DNA of 64,000 nucleotides from Streptomyces hygroscopicus (GCF_026168105.1 NZ_LBMW01000033.1:27806-91805), one strand, 5' to 3'; counted from the stretch's first letter, positions 17,510-27,409 are shown. Made by a program: numbers and translations. Notes: a model not told the origin generated them from the letters alone.

Positions 17510-18280
17510 TCAGGCGTCCCGCCTCTTCAGCAGGACGTACCCGCCGATCAGGGCGGCGACCACCCACAGCGCCATGATCCCGAGACCCCCCCAGGGACCG
17601 TACGGGGTGTCGTCGCCGGCTCTCGGCAGGACCTGCATGATCTTGCTGCCGGCCTGGTCGGGGAGGAAACGGCCGATCTTCTTCGTCGCCGAGACGTTCC
17701 CCAGGATGTTGGAGATGAGGAAGAAGAACGGCATCAGGATGCCCAGCGACAGCATCGGCGAGCGCAGCATCGCGGCCACGCCCATCGAGAACATCGCGAT
17801 GAGCGTCATGTACAGCCCGCCGCCGATCACCGCGCGCAGCACACCGGGATCGCCGATCCACGCCCGGTGCGGGCCGAGCATGGCCTGCCCCAGGAAGAAG
17901 GAGAGGAAGCTGGTGACCATGCCGACGACGAGAGCGAGCGCGGCCGCCACCGCGATCTTGCCGAACATGAAGGCACCGCGCTGGGGAACCGCGGCGAGCG
18001 AGGTGCGGATCATGCCGGTGCTGTACTCGTTCGACACGACGAGCACCCCGAACACGATCACCGCGAGCTGGCCGAGACTCATCCCGGCGAAACTGGTGTA
18101 GGTCGGGTCCAGCGAGACCTGTGCCGCCGGACCCATCCGGTCGAACTCGCTCCTGGTCAGGGCCGAGATCAGCATGCCGAGGGCGACGGTGACGACCAGA
18201 GCCAGCGAGAGCGTCCACACCGTCGACGCCACCGACCGGATCTTGGTCCACTCCGACCTGATGACCTGGGTCGCAGCCAT
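17510..18280 (-). CDS. ABC-2 type permease (second copy)
   Basis: Membrane protein of 256 residues with six predicted helices. It begins MAATQVIRSEWTKIRSVAS and has the same SNEYSTGMIRTSLAAVPQRGAFMFGKI motif as the permease at 15234, so the two are paralogues, but it lacks the Pro-rich N-terminal segment. It starts 3 bases after the ATPase gene ends, so the pair is one operon ending at the 17461 hairpin. Exported substrate unknown; the location beside filP/scy is conserved in what I recall of Streptomyces gene order. Confidence 0.88.
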   Translation of the reverse strand: MAATQVIRSEWTKIRSVASTVWTLSLALVVTVALGMLISALTRSEFDRMGPAAQVSLDPTYTSFAGMSLGQLAVIVFGVLVVSNEYSTGMIRTSLAAVPQRGAFMFGKIAVAAALALVVGMVTSFLSFFLGQAMLGPHRAWIGDPGVLRAVIGGGLYMTLIAMFSMGVAAMLRSPMLSLGILMPFFFLISNILGNVSATKKIGRFLPDQAGSKIMQVLPRAGDDTPYGPWGGLGIMALWVVAALIGGYVLLKRRDA

Positions 18281-18283
18281 GGC

Positions 18284-19261
18284 TCAGGATCCCTTCTTCC
18301 AGTCGGCGCCCCACTCCCGGCGCGGGACCTGCCGCGACCAGGTGTCGACGAGCGTGTCGGTGTGCGCGTGGTACTCCACCACCTGGGCCGTCAGCTGCAT
18401 GAACGCCTCCTCCAGTGAGGCCTGCTGGGTGCTGAGCTCGTGCAGCACGATCCGGTGGCGGGCGGCCAGTTCGCCGATCAGCTCGGCCTTGTCGCCGTCC
18501 ACCTCCAGCGCCCCGCTGCCGGACTCGACGACCGTGACGCCCGCCTCGTGGAGCACGTCGAGCAGTTGCTCGCGCTGCGGGGTGCGGATTCGGACGTACG
18601 AGCGCGCGTTCTGCCGGATGAATTCCGCCATGGAGGTGTCGGCCAGCAGCCGGCCCTGTCCGATGACCACGAGGTGGTCGGCGGTGAGGGCCATCTCGCT
18701 CATGAGGTGGCTCGACACGAACACGGTCCGCCCCTGTGCGGCGAGGGATTTCATCAGGGTGCGGATCCAGTGGATGCCCTCGGGGTCGAGGCCGTTGACC
18801 GGCTCGTCGAACATCAGAATCCGTGGGTCGCCGAGGAGCGCGGCGGCGATGCCGAGACGCTGGCCCATGCCGAGCGAGAAGCCCTTGGTCTTCTTCCGCG
18901 CGACGGAGGTCAGGCCCACGGTGTCGAGGACCTCGTGGACGCGGGAGCGAGCGATGCCGTTGCTCTGGGCCAGGCAGAGCAGATGGTTGAGGGCGGTGCG
19001 GCCGCCGTGCACGGCCTTGGCGTCGAGGAGGGCGCCGACGTACTTCAGTGGGTCCTTTAGCCGGTCGTAGTGACGGCCGTCGATGCGCACGTCGCCGCGG
19101 GTGGGGTGGTCGAGCCCGAGCACCATCCGCATGGTGGTGGACTTCCCGGCGCCGTTCGGGCCGAGGAAGCCCGTGATGAGGCCGGGTCTGACGGTGAACG
19201 TGAGGTTGTTGACCGCCAATTTCTCGCCGTATCGCTTGGTCAGCCCCTCGAGCTCGATCAT
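18284..19261 (-). CDS. ABC transporter ATPase (second copy)
   Basis: ATPase of 325 residues. Walker A GPNGAGKST, signature SLGMGQRLGIAAALLG, Walker B ILMFDEPVNGLD and H-loop SSHLMSEM. A C-terminal domain of about 110 residues is typical of CcmA-like exporters. It is very similar to the ATPase at 16094 but has no Pro/Gln tail. Operon with the permease at 17510. A terminator hairpin separates it from filP upstream. Confidence 0.92.
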   Translation of the reverse strand: MIELEGLTKRYGEKLAVNNLTFTVRPGLITGFLGPNGAGKSTTMRMVLGLDHPTRGDVRIDGRHYDRLKDPLKYVGALLDAKAVHGGRTALNHLLCLAQSNGIARSRVHEVLDTVGLTSVARKKTKGFSLGMGQRLGIAAALLGDPRILMFDEPVNGLDPEGIHWIRTLMKSLAAQGRTVFVSSHLMSEMALTADHLVVIGQGRLLADTSMAEFIRQNARSYVRIRTPQREQLLDVLHEAGVTVVESGSGALEVDGDKAELIGELAARHRIVLHELSTQQASLEEAFMQLTAQVVEYHAHTDTLVDTWSRQVPRREWGADWKKGS

Positions 19262-19283
19262 GCGGCCACGCTAAGACGGCGCA

Positions 19284-19315
19284 AAGCCCTCCGCCACCGC
19301 AGTGGCAGAGGGCTT
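19284..19315. terminator. filP terminator
   Basis: Stem AAGCCCTC-C-GCCAC / GTGGC-A-GAGGGCTT with a 4-base loop, 30 bases beyond the filP stop. Thirteen pairs and one internal mismatch make it a clear intrinsic-type hairpin. Confidence 0.8.
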
Positions 19316-19345
19316 CGCGGATGTTCGGACGCCGTACGCCCTGCG

Positions 19346-20281
19346 TTACCGGGTCTGCTGCGCCGGAACGCCGCGCGAGATCGGCTCGTCCTCGGCCGGC
19401 GAGCCCGCTGCGGCGACGGCCGCGCCCGTGAGCGTCGCGAGCATCTCGCGAACGTTCGTGAGCTGGGCGTTGATGGAGTCGCGACGGTTCGTCAGCGCCG
19501 CCAGCTCGCGCTCGGATTCCGAGCGGATACGGTCGGCCTTGGCGTTCGCGTCGGCCACGATGTCCTCGGCCTGACGCTGGGCCGTCTCCACCGTCTGGCG
19601 GGCGCGGCGCTCGGCGTCCGTGCGCAGCTTCTCGGCCTCCAGGCGAAGCTGCTCGGCGCGGTGCTCGATCTCGGCCAGGCGCTTCTCCGCCTTGGCCTGA
19701 CGGGAGGCCAGGTCGCGCTCGGACTGCTCACGGCGCTTGGCGAGGTTCGTCTCGAAGTCGGCGGCGGCCTGCGCGGCCTTGGCGCGGGTCTCCTCGAAGA
19801 GGGCGTCCGCCTCCTCGCGCTTGGACTGCGCGTCCTTCTGCGCCTCGGCACGCAGCTGCGAGGAGTCGCTCTTGGCCTTCTCGACGATCCGGACGCCCTC
19901 GTCCTCGGCCTTGGCCTTGCGCTCCGCAGCGAACGATTCTGCGTCGTTGCGCACCTGCTGGGCGGCCGACTCGGCGAGTTCGCGGTGCTGCTCGGCTGCG
20001 CGACGAGCCTCCTCGCGCAGGTCCTTGGCCTCTTCTTCGGCGAGACGGAGGATCTTCTCGACGCGCGCGCCCAGACCCGCGTACGACGGCTCCGCGTCGG
20101 TGACGGCGGCCTGGGCGTTCTGCGTCTCGAGGTGAAGCTCCTCGATGCGCTTTTCCAGAGCGGTGATGCGGGCGAGAGCACTGTCACGGTCGGAGACGAG
20201 CTTGGAGATGCGTTCGTCCACCTGAGCGCGGTCGTACCCACGCCGCACAAGCTCGAAGCCGTAGGGGGAAGTGTCGCTCAT
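19346..20281 (-). CDS. filP: Coiled-coil cytoskeletal protein FilP
   Basis: Protein of 311 residues that is almost entirely coiled coil: long runs of Ala, Glu, Arg and Lys in heptads (EEEAKDLREEARRAAEQHRE, for example). The N-terminus SPYGFELVRRGYDRAQVDERI is a DivIVA-like short motif shared by this family. FilP forms intermediate-filament-like networks behind the growing hyphal tip and interacts with DivIVA and Scy. Its position directly downstream of scy and the length match S. coelicolor FilP. The upstream gap contains a TAGGAT box at 20321-20326, so it may have its own promoter. Confidence 0.93.
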   Translation of the reverse strand: MSDTSPYGFELVRRGYDRAQVDERISKLVSDRDSALARITALEKRIEELHLETQNAQAAVTDAEPSYAGLGARVEKILRLAEEEAKDLREEARRAAEQHRELAESAAQQVRNDAESFAAERKAKAEDEGVRIVEKAKSDSSQLRAEAQKDAQSKREEADALFEETRAKAAQAAADFETNLAKRREQSERDLASRQAKAEKRLAEIEHRAEQLRLEAEKLRTDAERRARQTVETAQRQAEDIVADANAKADRIRSESERELAALTNRRDSINAQLTNVREMLATLTGAAVAAAGSPAEDEPISRGVPAQQTR

Positions 20282-20461
20282 GGGGTTCCTGTCGAATGAG
20301 ACCGGTGAGGTGATAGGGGAATCCTAGGGGCCAATGCGGCGTGTCATCGAGCGTATGCCTGTTTGATCTGGAGAATGACACTCCTTTTGGGTGGCTAACT
20401 GTCTGAGGGCTTGCCATGACCCGCGTCAAACGCCCGACAAGCACAGAATCCACACTTCTCG

Positions 20462-23400
20462 CTAGCCGTCCGACGCCTTGCCACCCGAACGGGGCGCACC
20501 CACGGCCGCCCCCGCCTTGACGCCTCCGTCCTTGCCACCCGACGGGGCCTCGAAGGACTCCAACGCCTCCAGGACGTCCTGGACACGGGAGATCTCCGCG
20601 TTGATGTCCTCGCGCCGGCGCACCAGGATCTCCAGCTCCCGCTTGCCCTCCTCGACCGCCTTCCGGGCCTCCCGGATCGCCTCGGCCTTGATCTTCTCGG
20701 CCTCGGAGACAAGCGTGGACTTCTTCTGCTCGGCCTCCTTCAGCAGCCCCTCGGCCTTCTTGACGGCGGCGATACGGACCTTGCCCGCCTCGGAGTTGGC
20801 CTCCGAGACGAGCTCCTTCGCCTGCGCCTTGGCCTTCTCCAGCTGCTCCTCGGCGGCCTTGACCAGCGCGTCGCACCGCTCGCCCGCCGACTTCATCGCC
20901 TCGGCCGACTCACGCCGCGCCCGCTCGTGCAGTTCCTCGATCTCGCTGGTGATGCGGTCGCGCAGCTCCTCCGCGCGCTCCCGGATCGCGGTGGCGTCCC
21001 GGCGTGCGCCGACCAGCAGTTCGTCCGCGTCCGTACGGGCGCGCTCCACCAGCGAGTTGCCCTCGACCGTCGCCTCGGAGACCAGCCGCTCGGCCTCCTT
21101 GCGGGCGGCGCCCACCATCGTGTCGGCCTGTGTCTCGGCGTCCGCCGTCGTCTTGAGCGCGTTGTGCTGCGCCTCCGAGAGCAGCTTGTCGGCCTCGGCG
21201 GCGGTCTCCGTGATGAGCGTGTCGACCTGCTCGGCTGCCTCGGAGCGCCGCTTGTTGGCGTCCTTGCGGGCCTCGTCCAGGGTGCGCTCGGCCTCCTCGC
21301 GGGCAGCCGCGGTCAACCGCTCGGCCTCCGCCTCCGCCTCGGCCCTGATCCTCTCCGACTCGTTGCGGATCCGCTCGGCGTGCTGCTGTGCGGATCCCAC
21401 CGTCTCGGCGGCCTCGGCACGCAGCCGCTCGGCGTCGTCGGTGGCGTCCCCGACCAGCTTCTCGGCCTTGGCCACCGACTCGGCCCTGACCCGCTCGGCC
21501 TCGGCGTTGGTCTCCCTGGTGAGCCGCTCGGCCTCCGCCCGCGCCTCCGTGATGAGCGTGTCCGCCTGCGTGGCCGCGTCCGACCTGATCCGGTTTGCGT
21601 CCTCGCGCGCCTCCGCACGGGTGCGCGTCGCGGCCTGTTCGGCGGAGGCGATGGTGTCCGAGGCCTCCGTACGCACGCGCTGGGCGTGCTCGGCGGCCTC
21701 CGAACGGATCCGCTCCGCCTCGGCGATCGCCTCCGAGACCGTCCGCTCGGCAAGGGACTTGGCGGCATCCGTCTCCTCGGTGGCCTCCCGCCGGACACGC
21801 TGGGCGTCCTCGGCGGCCCGCTCGCGCTCCGCGTAGGCGTCGGCGCGGACGCGGTCGGCCTCCTCCTGCGCCTCGGTGCGCGTACGGTCCGCCGCGTGCT
21901 CGGCGGCGGAGCGGAGCCCGGTGATCTCCTCCTGCGCCTGCTCGTGCAGCCCGGCCACGGAGTCCCGCACCTGCTGGGCGTGCAGCTCGGCGGCCGACAC
22001 CATCTCGGTCGCGCGCCGGTCGGCCTCCTCGATCAGCCGTACGGCCTCCGCCTGGGCCTCCTCGACCCGGGCCCGCGCCACGGCGAGCAGCTCCTCGCTC
22101 TGCTCCCGGGCGCGCTCGCGCTCCTGGTCGGCCTCCTGGCGCGCCGCACCGAGGAGTTCCTCGGCCTCGCGGCGGCGCCGGGCGGCCTCCTCCTGGGCGG
22201 CGGCGAGCGTCTCCGTGGCCTCGGTGCTCAGCCGCTCGGCCGCGGCCTGCGCCTCGGCCCGGACGCGGTCGGCGGTGTCCTGCGCCTCCGTCTTGAGCCG
22301 CTCGGCCTCGGTCGCCGCCTCCGACCGCAGGCGTACGGCGATGGCCTCGCCCTCCGCGCGGGAGGCGGACGCGTCGGAGGCGGCCTCCGTGCGCAGCCGG
22401 TCGGCCTCGGCCTCGGCCTGGGCTTGGAGCGTACGAATGCGCTCGGCGGCCTCGGAGCGCAGCCGGTCGCCCTCCTCGACGGCCTCGCGGCGGAGCTGCT
22501 CGGCGTCCGCCCGCGCGTCGGCGAGCGCCTGCTCGGCGGAGGAGAGCCGATGCTCGGCCTCGGAGTGGAGGCGGGTCAGCTCCTCGGCGGCCTCCGTGCG
22601 GCGCGCCTCGACGGCCCGCTCGGTCTCCTCGCGCAGCTCGCGGGCGGCCTTCTCCGCCTGCTCCTTGATCGCGTCCGACAGCTCGACGGCCTCGGCGCGC
22701 TGCGTCTCGGCCTCCTTGCGAGTGCGTTCCAGGGTCTCCTCGGCCTGGCGGCGCAGCATCGAGGCGCGCTCGATGGCCTCGGTGCGCACCTTCTCGCTGT
22801 CGGCGGTGGCCGCGGTGCGCAACTCGTCCGCGTCGGCCTTCGCCTTGGCGAGCAGCTCCTCGGCGGTGTTGGCCGCCTCCTCGATCTGCTGGACGGCCTC
22901 GCGCCGGGCCTCCGCGCGGATCTTCTCGCCTTCGGCGACCGCCTCGGAGCGCAGCTGCTCGGCCTCGCCGCGCAGCCGGCGCGCCTCCTCCTGCAACTCG
23001 ACCGTCTTGGCGCGGTACTCCTTGGTGTCGTCCTTCGCCGCGCCCTTGAGCTGCTCGGCGATGTCGTGCGCCTCGGCGCGCAGCCGGTCCGCCTCGGCCT
23101 CGGCCTCCCGGCGGATCCGCTCGGCCTCCTCGGCGGCGGCCTTGGTGGTCGCCTTGGCGTCGTCCGACGCCTTGTTCAGCACGTCCTCGGCCGTACGCGC
23201 CGTCTTGGCGAGCTGGGAGGCGGTCTCCTCGGCCGTGATGCTGCGGGCCTTCTCCGAGGCCTCCGCGACGATCTTCTCGGCCGCGGCCTTGGCGTCCGCG
23301 ACCAGCTGCTCGGCCTCGGCCTTGGTGGCCTCCGCCTCCTTGGTGGCCTCGCTGACCAGCCGGGCGACCTGCTCCTTGGCCGTACGGGTGCGCTGCTCGT

Positions 23401-24340
23401 TGGTCGACTCCGCGCCGGAGAGCGCCTTGGCGGCGGCCTCCTTCGCCTCGGCGACGACCTTGTCGGCCTCGGCGCGCGCCTCGCGCAGCGCCGCCTCCGC
23501 CTCGGCCATCCGCTGCTCGGCGGCCCGGCTCAGCTCGGACGCCTGCCGACGGGCGGCGTCCGACTCGCTCGTGGAGCTGGAGCGCAGCTGCTCGGCGTGG
23601 TCGGTGGCCTCCTGGGCCTGCGTGGCCGCGGCGTTCAGCAGCCGCTCGGCGTCCGCGCGGGCGCGGCGCAGAATCTGGTCGGCCTCCGCCCGGGCGGCCT
23701 CGGTGTCGCCCTGCAGCCGCTGCCGGGCCTCGGCGGTGAGCCGCTCGGCCTCGGCGCGGGCGGCGGTCAGCGCCTTGTCGGCCTCGGAGCGCGACTCCTC
23801 CACGAGGCGGCGCGCCTGGGACTCGGAGCGGGCGCGAAGCTGCTCGGCCCATGCCACGTTCTCGTTGACGTGCGACTCGACGGTCTGCCGGCGCTCCGCC
23901 AGCTCCTGGTCGAGCTGCTGGCGGCGGGTGACCGCCTCCGCGTGCAGCTCCGCCTGGAGACGTGCGGCCTGCTCGGCGTGCTCCTGGAGGATGCGCTGCG
24001 TCTGTGCTCGGGCCTGGCTCAGCTCACGCTCGGCGTCCGCCCGTAGCTGGTCCGCCTGCATCTGCGCCGTACGGAGCATCTGCTCGGCCTGATAGCCGAT
24101 GTCGGCCCCGTCGTACGCCGGACGGGTCATGAGCGTGCGCCGCGCCTCGTGCAGCTTGGCGCGCAGCACCTCGACCTGGTAGCCGAGGTCCTCGGCGTGC
24201 TGGATCGCCTTTTCCCGCTCGGTCTTCAGCCGCTCCATCTCGGCCTCGAACCGAGAGAGATGGTCGACGTCAGCCGCCGGCTCTCGCTCCTGGCGTTCGT
24301 AGCCCCGCACTGCGCGGTCCCATCCGTCCCCTGGTCGCAA
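20462..24340 (-). CDS. scy: Polarisome coiled-coil scaffold Scy
   Basis: Giant coiled-coil protein of 1292 residues that organises apical growth and branching with DivIVA and FilP. After a short N-terminal segment comes SRFEAEMERLKTEREKAIQH, then nearly 1200 residues of Ala/Glu/Arg-rich helical repeats (EAERIRSEA-type units recur throughout), and a C-terminal part with SRVQDVLEALESFE and a Gly/Lys-rich end. The TTG start is supported by GGAGAG immediately upstream. The repeats explain the long false frames on the other strand. Size is close to S. coelicolor Scy (about 1326). It lies 180 bases upstream of filP. Confidence 0.92.
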   Translation of the reverse strand: MRPGDGWDRAVRGYERQEREPAADVDHLSRFEAEMERLKTEREKAIQHAEDLGYQVEVLRAKLHEARRTLMTRPAYDGADIGYQAEQMLRTAQMQADQLRADAERELSQARAQTQRILQEHAEQAARLQAELHAEAVTRRQQLDQELAERRQTVESHVNENVAWAEQLRARSESQARRLVEESRSEADKALTAARAEAERLTAEARQRLQGDTEAARAEADQILRRARADAERLLNAAATQAQEATDHAEQLRSSSTSESDAARRQASELSRAAEQRMAEAEAALREARAEADKVVAEAKEAAAKALSGAESTNEQRTRTAKEQVARLVSEATKEAEATKAEAEQLVADAKAAAEKIVAEASEKARSITAEETASQLAKTARTAEDVLNKASDDAKATTKAAAEEAERIRREAEAEADRLRAEAHDIAEQLKGAAKDDTKEYRAKTVELQEEARRLRGEAEQLRSEAVAEGEKIRAEARREAVQQIEEAANTAEELLAKAKADADELRTAATADSEKVRTEAIERASMLRRQAEETLERTRKEAETQRAEAVELSDAIKEQAEKAARELREETERAVEARRTEAAEELTRLHSEAEHRLSSAEQALADARADAEQLRREAVEEGDRLRSEAAERIRTLQAQAEAEADRLRTEAASDASASRAEGEAIAVRLRSEAATEAERLKTEAQDTADRVRAEAQAAAERLSTEATETLAAAQEEAARRRREAEELLGAARQEADQERERAREQSEELLAVARARVEEAQAEAVRLIEEADRRATEMVSAAELHAQQVRDSVAGLHEQAQEEITGLRSAAEHAADRTRTEAQEEADRVRADAYAERERAAEDAQRVRREATEETDAAKSLAERTVSEAIAEAERIRSEAAEHAQRVRTEASDTIASAEQAATRTRAEAREDANRIRSDAATQADTLITEARAEAERLTRETNAEAERVRAESVAKAEKLVGDATDDAERLRAEAAETVGSAQQHAERIRNESERIRAEAEAEAERLTAAAREEAERTLDEARKDANKRRSEAAEQVDTLITETAAEADKLLSEAQHNALKTTADAETQADTMVGAARKEAERLVSEATVEGNSLVERARTDADELLVGARRDATAIRERAEELRDRITSEIEELHERARRESAEAMKSAGERCDALVKAAEEQLEKAKAQAKELVSEANSEAGKVRIAAVKKAEGLLKEAEQKKSTLVSEAEKIKAEAIREARKAVEEGKRELEILVRRREDINAEISRVQDVLEALESFEAPSGGKDGGVKAGAAVGAPRSGGKASDG

Positions 24341-24565
24341 GTCTCTCCAAACGAGCTCCGTCCATCCGCCGAACGGGGCCCCCGGGGAATGGTGTCAGAT
24401 CAACGGCGGAGCATGGGCTGCTGCCCCGACGCTCGTCCCCCGAAACCCGGACCCCGGACCCAGGCCCCGTCCTCGGGGACCCGGCGTCCCGCCGCTCGGG
24501 CGGGACCCGGTCGCCCTGGTGGAGCGGCGACCGCTCCCAACCCTACCGGCCCTCATGTACGGGAG

Positions 24566-25006
24566 TCAGTGCTCAGGTGACTCAACAGCCGCCGATGTGA
24601 CCAGTTCTGTCAGAACGCCGTGGCAGTCCTTAGGATGCAGGAAGGTGATCCGCGACCCCATGGAGCCGCGCCGTGGCTCCTCGTACAGGACACGCACGCC
24701 CTTGTCCTTGATGGCGGCGGCGTCCTCGTCCACGTCCGCCGTGCCGAAGGCGATGTGATGCACGCCCTCTCCGTTCTTCGCCAGCCACTTGGCGACGGTG
24801 GAGTCCTCGCGGATGGGTTCGAGGAGCTGGAGGTAGGAGGCGCCGCCGTCGTCCGTGTTGTTGATCTTCAACATGGCCTCGCGTACGCCCTGCTCCTCGT
24901 TGACCTCGGTGTGGAACACCGAGAAACCATAGGTCGAGGTGTAGAACTCGACGGTCTTCTCCAGGTCGAAACAGGCGATCCCGATGTGGTCGATTCGCGT
25001 CAGCAT
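24566..25006 (-). CDS. Methylmalonyl-CoA epimerase
   Basis: Metal enzyme of 146 residues that interconverts the (2R) and (2S) epimers of methylmalonyl-CoA, linking carboxylation or valine breakdown to the B12 mutase. The vicinal-oxygen-chelate fold is evident: IDHIGIA with metal-ligand His near 7, a ligand Gln in SYLQLLEP, the second His in VHHIAFGT, and the Glu in GVLTELV. Length is normal. It is divergent from the thiolase gene, and MeaB lies just beyond. Confidence 0.93.
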   Translation of the reverse strand: MLTRIDHIGIACFDLEKTVEFYTSTYGFSVFHTEVNEEQGVREAMLKINNTDDGGASYLQLLEPIREDSTVAKWLAKNGEGVHHIAFGTADVDEDAAAIKDKGVRVLYEEPRRGSMGSRITFLHPKDCHGVLTELVTSAAVESPEH

Positions 25007-25154
25007 GTAAGTAGTGCAGCGCTCCGCGCGTGGTTACGCAACGTGCGCGCGATCACACCGACAGCCCGATGACGGGGTGGACTACCGCTCAGTACATTCG
25101 AAGTAAACCCTCGTTCACTCCTCGGCTGTGCAAGCCGGAAGGGGATCGCAGCTC

Positions 25155-26357
25155 ATGTCTGGAACGAACAGCACGACCTCCGTCATCGTCGCGGGTGCCC
25201 GCACCCCCATGGGACGGCTGCTCGGCTCGCTGAAGTCTTTCTCCGGAGCCGACCTCGGCGGCTTCGCGATCAAGGCCGCCCTCGACCGTGCGGGGATCGG
25301 CGGCGACCAAGTGCAGTACGTGATCATGGGGCAGGTGCTGCAGGCCGGGGCCGGGCAGATCCCGGCACGTCAGGCCGCGGTCAAGGCGGGCATCCCGATG
25401 AACGTCCCGGCCTTGACGATCAACAAGGTGTGTCTGTCGGGCCTCGACGCGATCGCGCTGGCCGACCAGCTGATCCGCGCGGGCGAGTTCGACGTGATCG
25501 TCGCGGGCGGCCAGGAGTCCATGACCAATGCCCCCCACCTGCTGCCGAAGTCCCGGGACGGCTTCAAATACGGTGCGGTCCAGATGCTCGACGCGATGGC
25601 CTACGACGGCCTGACGGACTCCTTCGAGGGCATCGCCATGGGCGAGTCCACCGAGAAGCACAACACGCGCCTCGGCATCGGCCGCCAGGAGCAGGACGAG
25701 ATCGCGGCCCTGTCCCACCAGCGAGCCGCGGCCGCCCAGAAGAACGGCATCTTCGAGGCCGAGATCACCCCGGTCGAGGTGCCGCAGCGCAAGGGCGAGC
25801 CGGTCGTCTTCAGCCGGGACGAGGGCATCCGCGGCGAGACGACGGCTCAGTCGCTGGGCAAGCTGCGCCCGGCGTTCAGCAAGGAGGGCACGATCACGGC
25901 CGGTTCCTCCTCGCAGATCTCGGACGGTGCGGCGGCCGTGGTCGTGATGAGCAAGGCCAAGGCCCAGGAGCTGGGCCTGGAGTGGATCGCGGAGATCGGC
26001 GCCCACGGGAACGTGGCCGGGCCGGACAACTCCTTGCAGTCCCAGCCGTCGAACGCGATTCTGCACGCGCTGAAGAAGGAGGGCCTGGAGGTCTCGGACC
26101 TCGATCTGATCGAGATCAACGAGGCCTTCGCGGCGGTCGCCGTGCAGTCAATGAAGGATCTCGGAGTTTCCACCGAAAAGGTGAACGTCAATGGCGGCGC
26201 GATCGCTCTGGGGCACCCCATCGGGATGTCCGGCGCCCGGCTCGTCCTCCACCTCGCCCTGGAGCTCAAGCGGCGCGGCGGCGGCGTCGGCGCGGCGGCC
26301 CTGTGCGGTGGCGGCGGTCAGGGTGACGCGCTCATCCTGCGGGTAGCCAAGGCCTGA
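25155..26357 (+). CDS. Acetyl-CoA acetyltransferase (thiolase)
   Basis: Thiolase of 400 residues condensing or cleaving acetoacetyl-CoA. The acyl-carrying Cys is at about 93 (NKVCLSGLDAI); the C-terminal catalytic His is in GGAIALGHPIGMSGAR and the second Cys in AALCGGGGQGDALIL. The start is the ATG at 25155, with AAGGGGA upstream; nine extra codons upstream lack a site. The product is the substrate of the dehydrogenase at 7992. It is followed 57 bases later by meaB. Confidence 0.93.
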   Translation: MSGTNSTTSVIVAGARTPMGRLLGSLKSFSGADLGGFAIKAALDRAGIGGDQVQYVIMGQVLQAGAGQIPARQAAVKAGIPMNVPALTINKVCLSGLDAIALADQLIRAGEFDVIVAGGQESMTNAPHLLPKSRDGFKYGAVQMLDAMAYDGLTDSFEGIAMGESTEKHNTRLGIGRQEQDEIAALSHQRAAAAQKNGIFEAEITPVEVPQRKGEPVVFSRDEGIRGETTAQSLGKLRPAFSKEGTITAGSSSQISDGAAAVVVMSKAKAQELGLEWIAEIGAHGNVAGPDNSLQSQPSNAILHALKKEGLEVSDLDLIEINEAFAAVAVQSMKDLGVSTEKVNVNGGAIALGHPIGMSGARLVLHLALELKRRGGGVGAAALCGGGGQGDALILRVAKA

Positions 26358-26417
26358 GCACCCTGGACGTCTCCCGCCCCGGAGGCGAACACCTCGAAGA
26401 ATCCGAACGGAGCTGTG

Positions 26418-27374
26418 ATGCAGGACGTCTCCTCACTGGTGGCCCAGGCCAGGGAAGGCAGGCCGCGGGCCGTGGCCCGGCTGATCTCCCTGGTGGAGGG
26501 GGCGTCTCCGCAGCTCAGGGAGGTCATGGCGGCCTTGGCGCCGCTGACCGGCGGCGCCTATGTGGTGGGCCTGACCGGGTCGCCGGGCGTCGGCAAGTCC
26601 ACCTCCACGTCGGCCCTCGTGACGGCGTACCGCAAGCAGGGCAGGCGGGTCGGCGTCCTGGCCGTCGACCCGTCCTCCCCCTTCTCGGGCGGCGCGCTGC
26701 TCGGCGACCGCGTCCGGATGTCGGAGCACGCGTCGGACCCCGGCGTGTACATCCGCTCCATGGCGACACGCGGGCATCTGGGCGGCCTCGCCTGGGCCGC
26801 ACCGCAGGCGATCCGGGTGCTGGACGCGGCGGGCTGCGACGTGATCCTCGTGGAGACGGTGGGCGTCGGCCAGTCGGAGGTCGAGATCGCCTCCCAGGCC
26901 GACACCTCGGTCGTCCTGCTGGCGCCCGGGATGGGCGACGGCATCCAGGCCGCGAAGGCGGGCATCCTGGAGATCGGTGATGTGTACGTCGTCAACAAGG
27001 CCGACCGTGACGGCGCGGACGCGACCGCGCGTGAGCTGAACCACATGCTGGGCCTCGGGGAGTCGCGTGCCCCGGGCGACTGGCGTCCCCCGATCGTGAA
27101 GACCGTCGCCGCCCGCAGCGAGGGGGTCGACGAGGTCGTCGAGGCGCTGGAGAAGCACCGGGCGTGGATGGAGGAGCACGGTGTGCTGGCGGAGCGCCGT
27201 CGGGCCCGCGCCGCCCACGAGGTCGAGACCATCGCGGTCACGGCCCTGCGGGAGCGGATCGGCGACCTGCACGGCGACCGCCGTCTGGGCACGCTGGCGG
27301 AGCGGATCGTGGCCGGCGAGCTCGATCCCTACCGGGCGGCGGACGAACTGGTGGCGGGGCTGACGGCTGGCTGA
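26418..27374 (+). CDS. meaB: MeaB-type GTPase, chaperone of B12 mutases
   Basis: G3E GTPase of 318 residues that loads adenosylcobalamin into, and protects, methylmalonyl-CoA-type mutases. P-loop GSPGVGKST near 56-64, switch segments VDPSSPFSGGALLGDRVRM and ETVGVGQSEVEI, base-recognition NKAD. C-terminal dimer arm rich in Arg (LRERIGDLHGDRRL). The GTG at 26415 is one codon upstream and equally possible. It serves either a methylmalonyl-CoA mutase elsewhere or IcmA in this window. Confidence 0.93.
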   Translation: MQDVSSLVAQAREGRPRAVARLISLVEGASPQLREVMAALAPLTGGAYVVGLTGSPGVGKSTSTSALVTAYRKQGRRVGVLAVDPSSPFSGGALLGDRVRMSEHASDPGVYIRSMATRGHLGGLAWAAPQAIRVLDAAGCDVILVETVGVGQSEVEIASQADTSVVLLAPGMGDGIQAAKAGILEIGDVYVVNKADRDGADATARELNHMLGLGESRAPGDWRPPIVKTVAARSEGVDEVVEALEKHRAWMEEHGVLAERRRARAAHEVETIAVTALRERIGDLHGDRRLGTLAERIVAGELDPYRAADELVAGLTAG

Positions 27375-27389
27375 CCGTAAAGCCCGTGG

Positions 27390-27409
27390 TCAACGCTCCT
27401 GTGCGTTGA
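27390..27409. promoter_or_regulatory. Inverted repeat with an extra half-site
   Basis: TCAACGC-TCCTGT-GCGTTGA (7-base arms), followed by another CGTTGAT at 27412-27418. It lies between meaB and the MFS gene. It may be a weak terminator or an operator; nothing else decides. Confidence 0.3.

Noticed and set aside
20927..24046. 1039-residue plus-strand frame opposite scy
   Set aside because: It is the shadow of the highly repetitive coiled-coil gene; its product is Leu/Gly/Arg low-complexity with no start signal. Other long frames opposite scy at 21876-24092 are the same.
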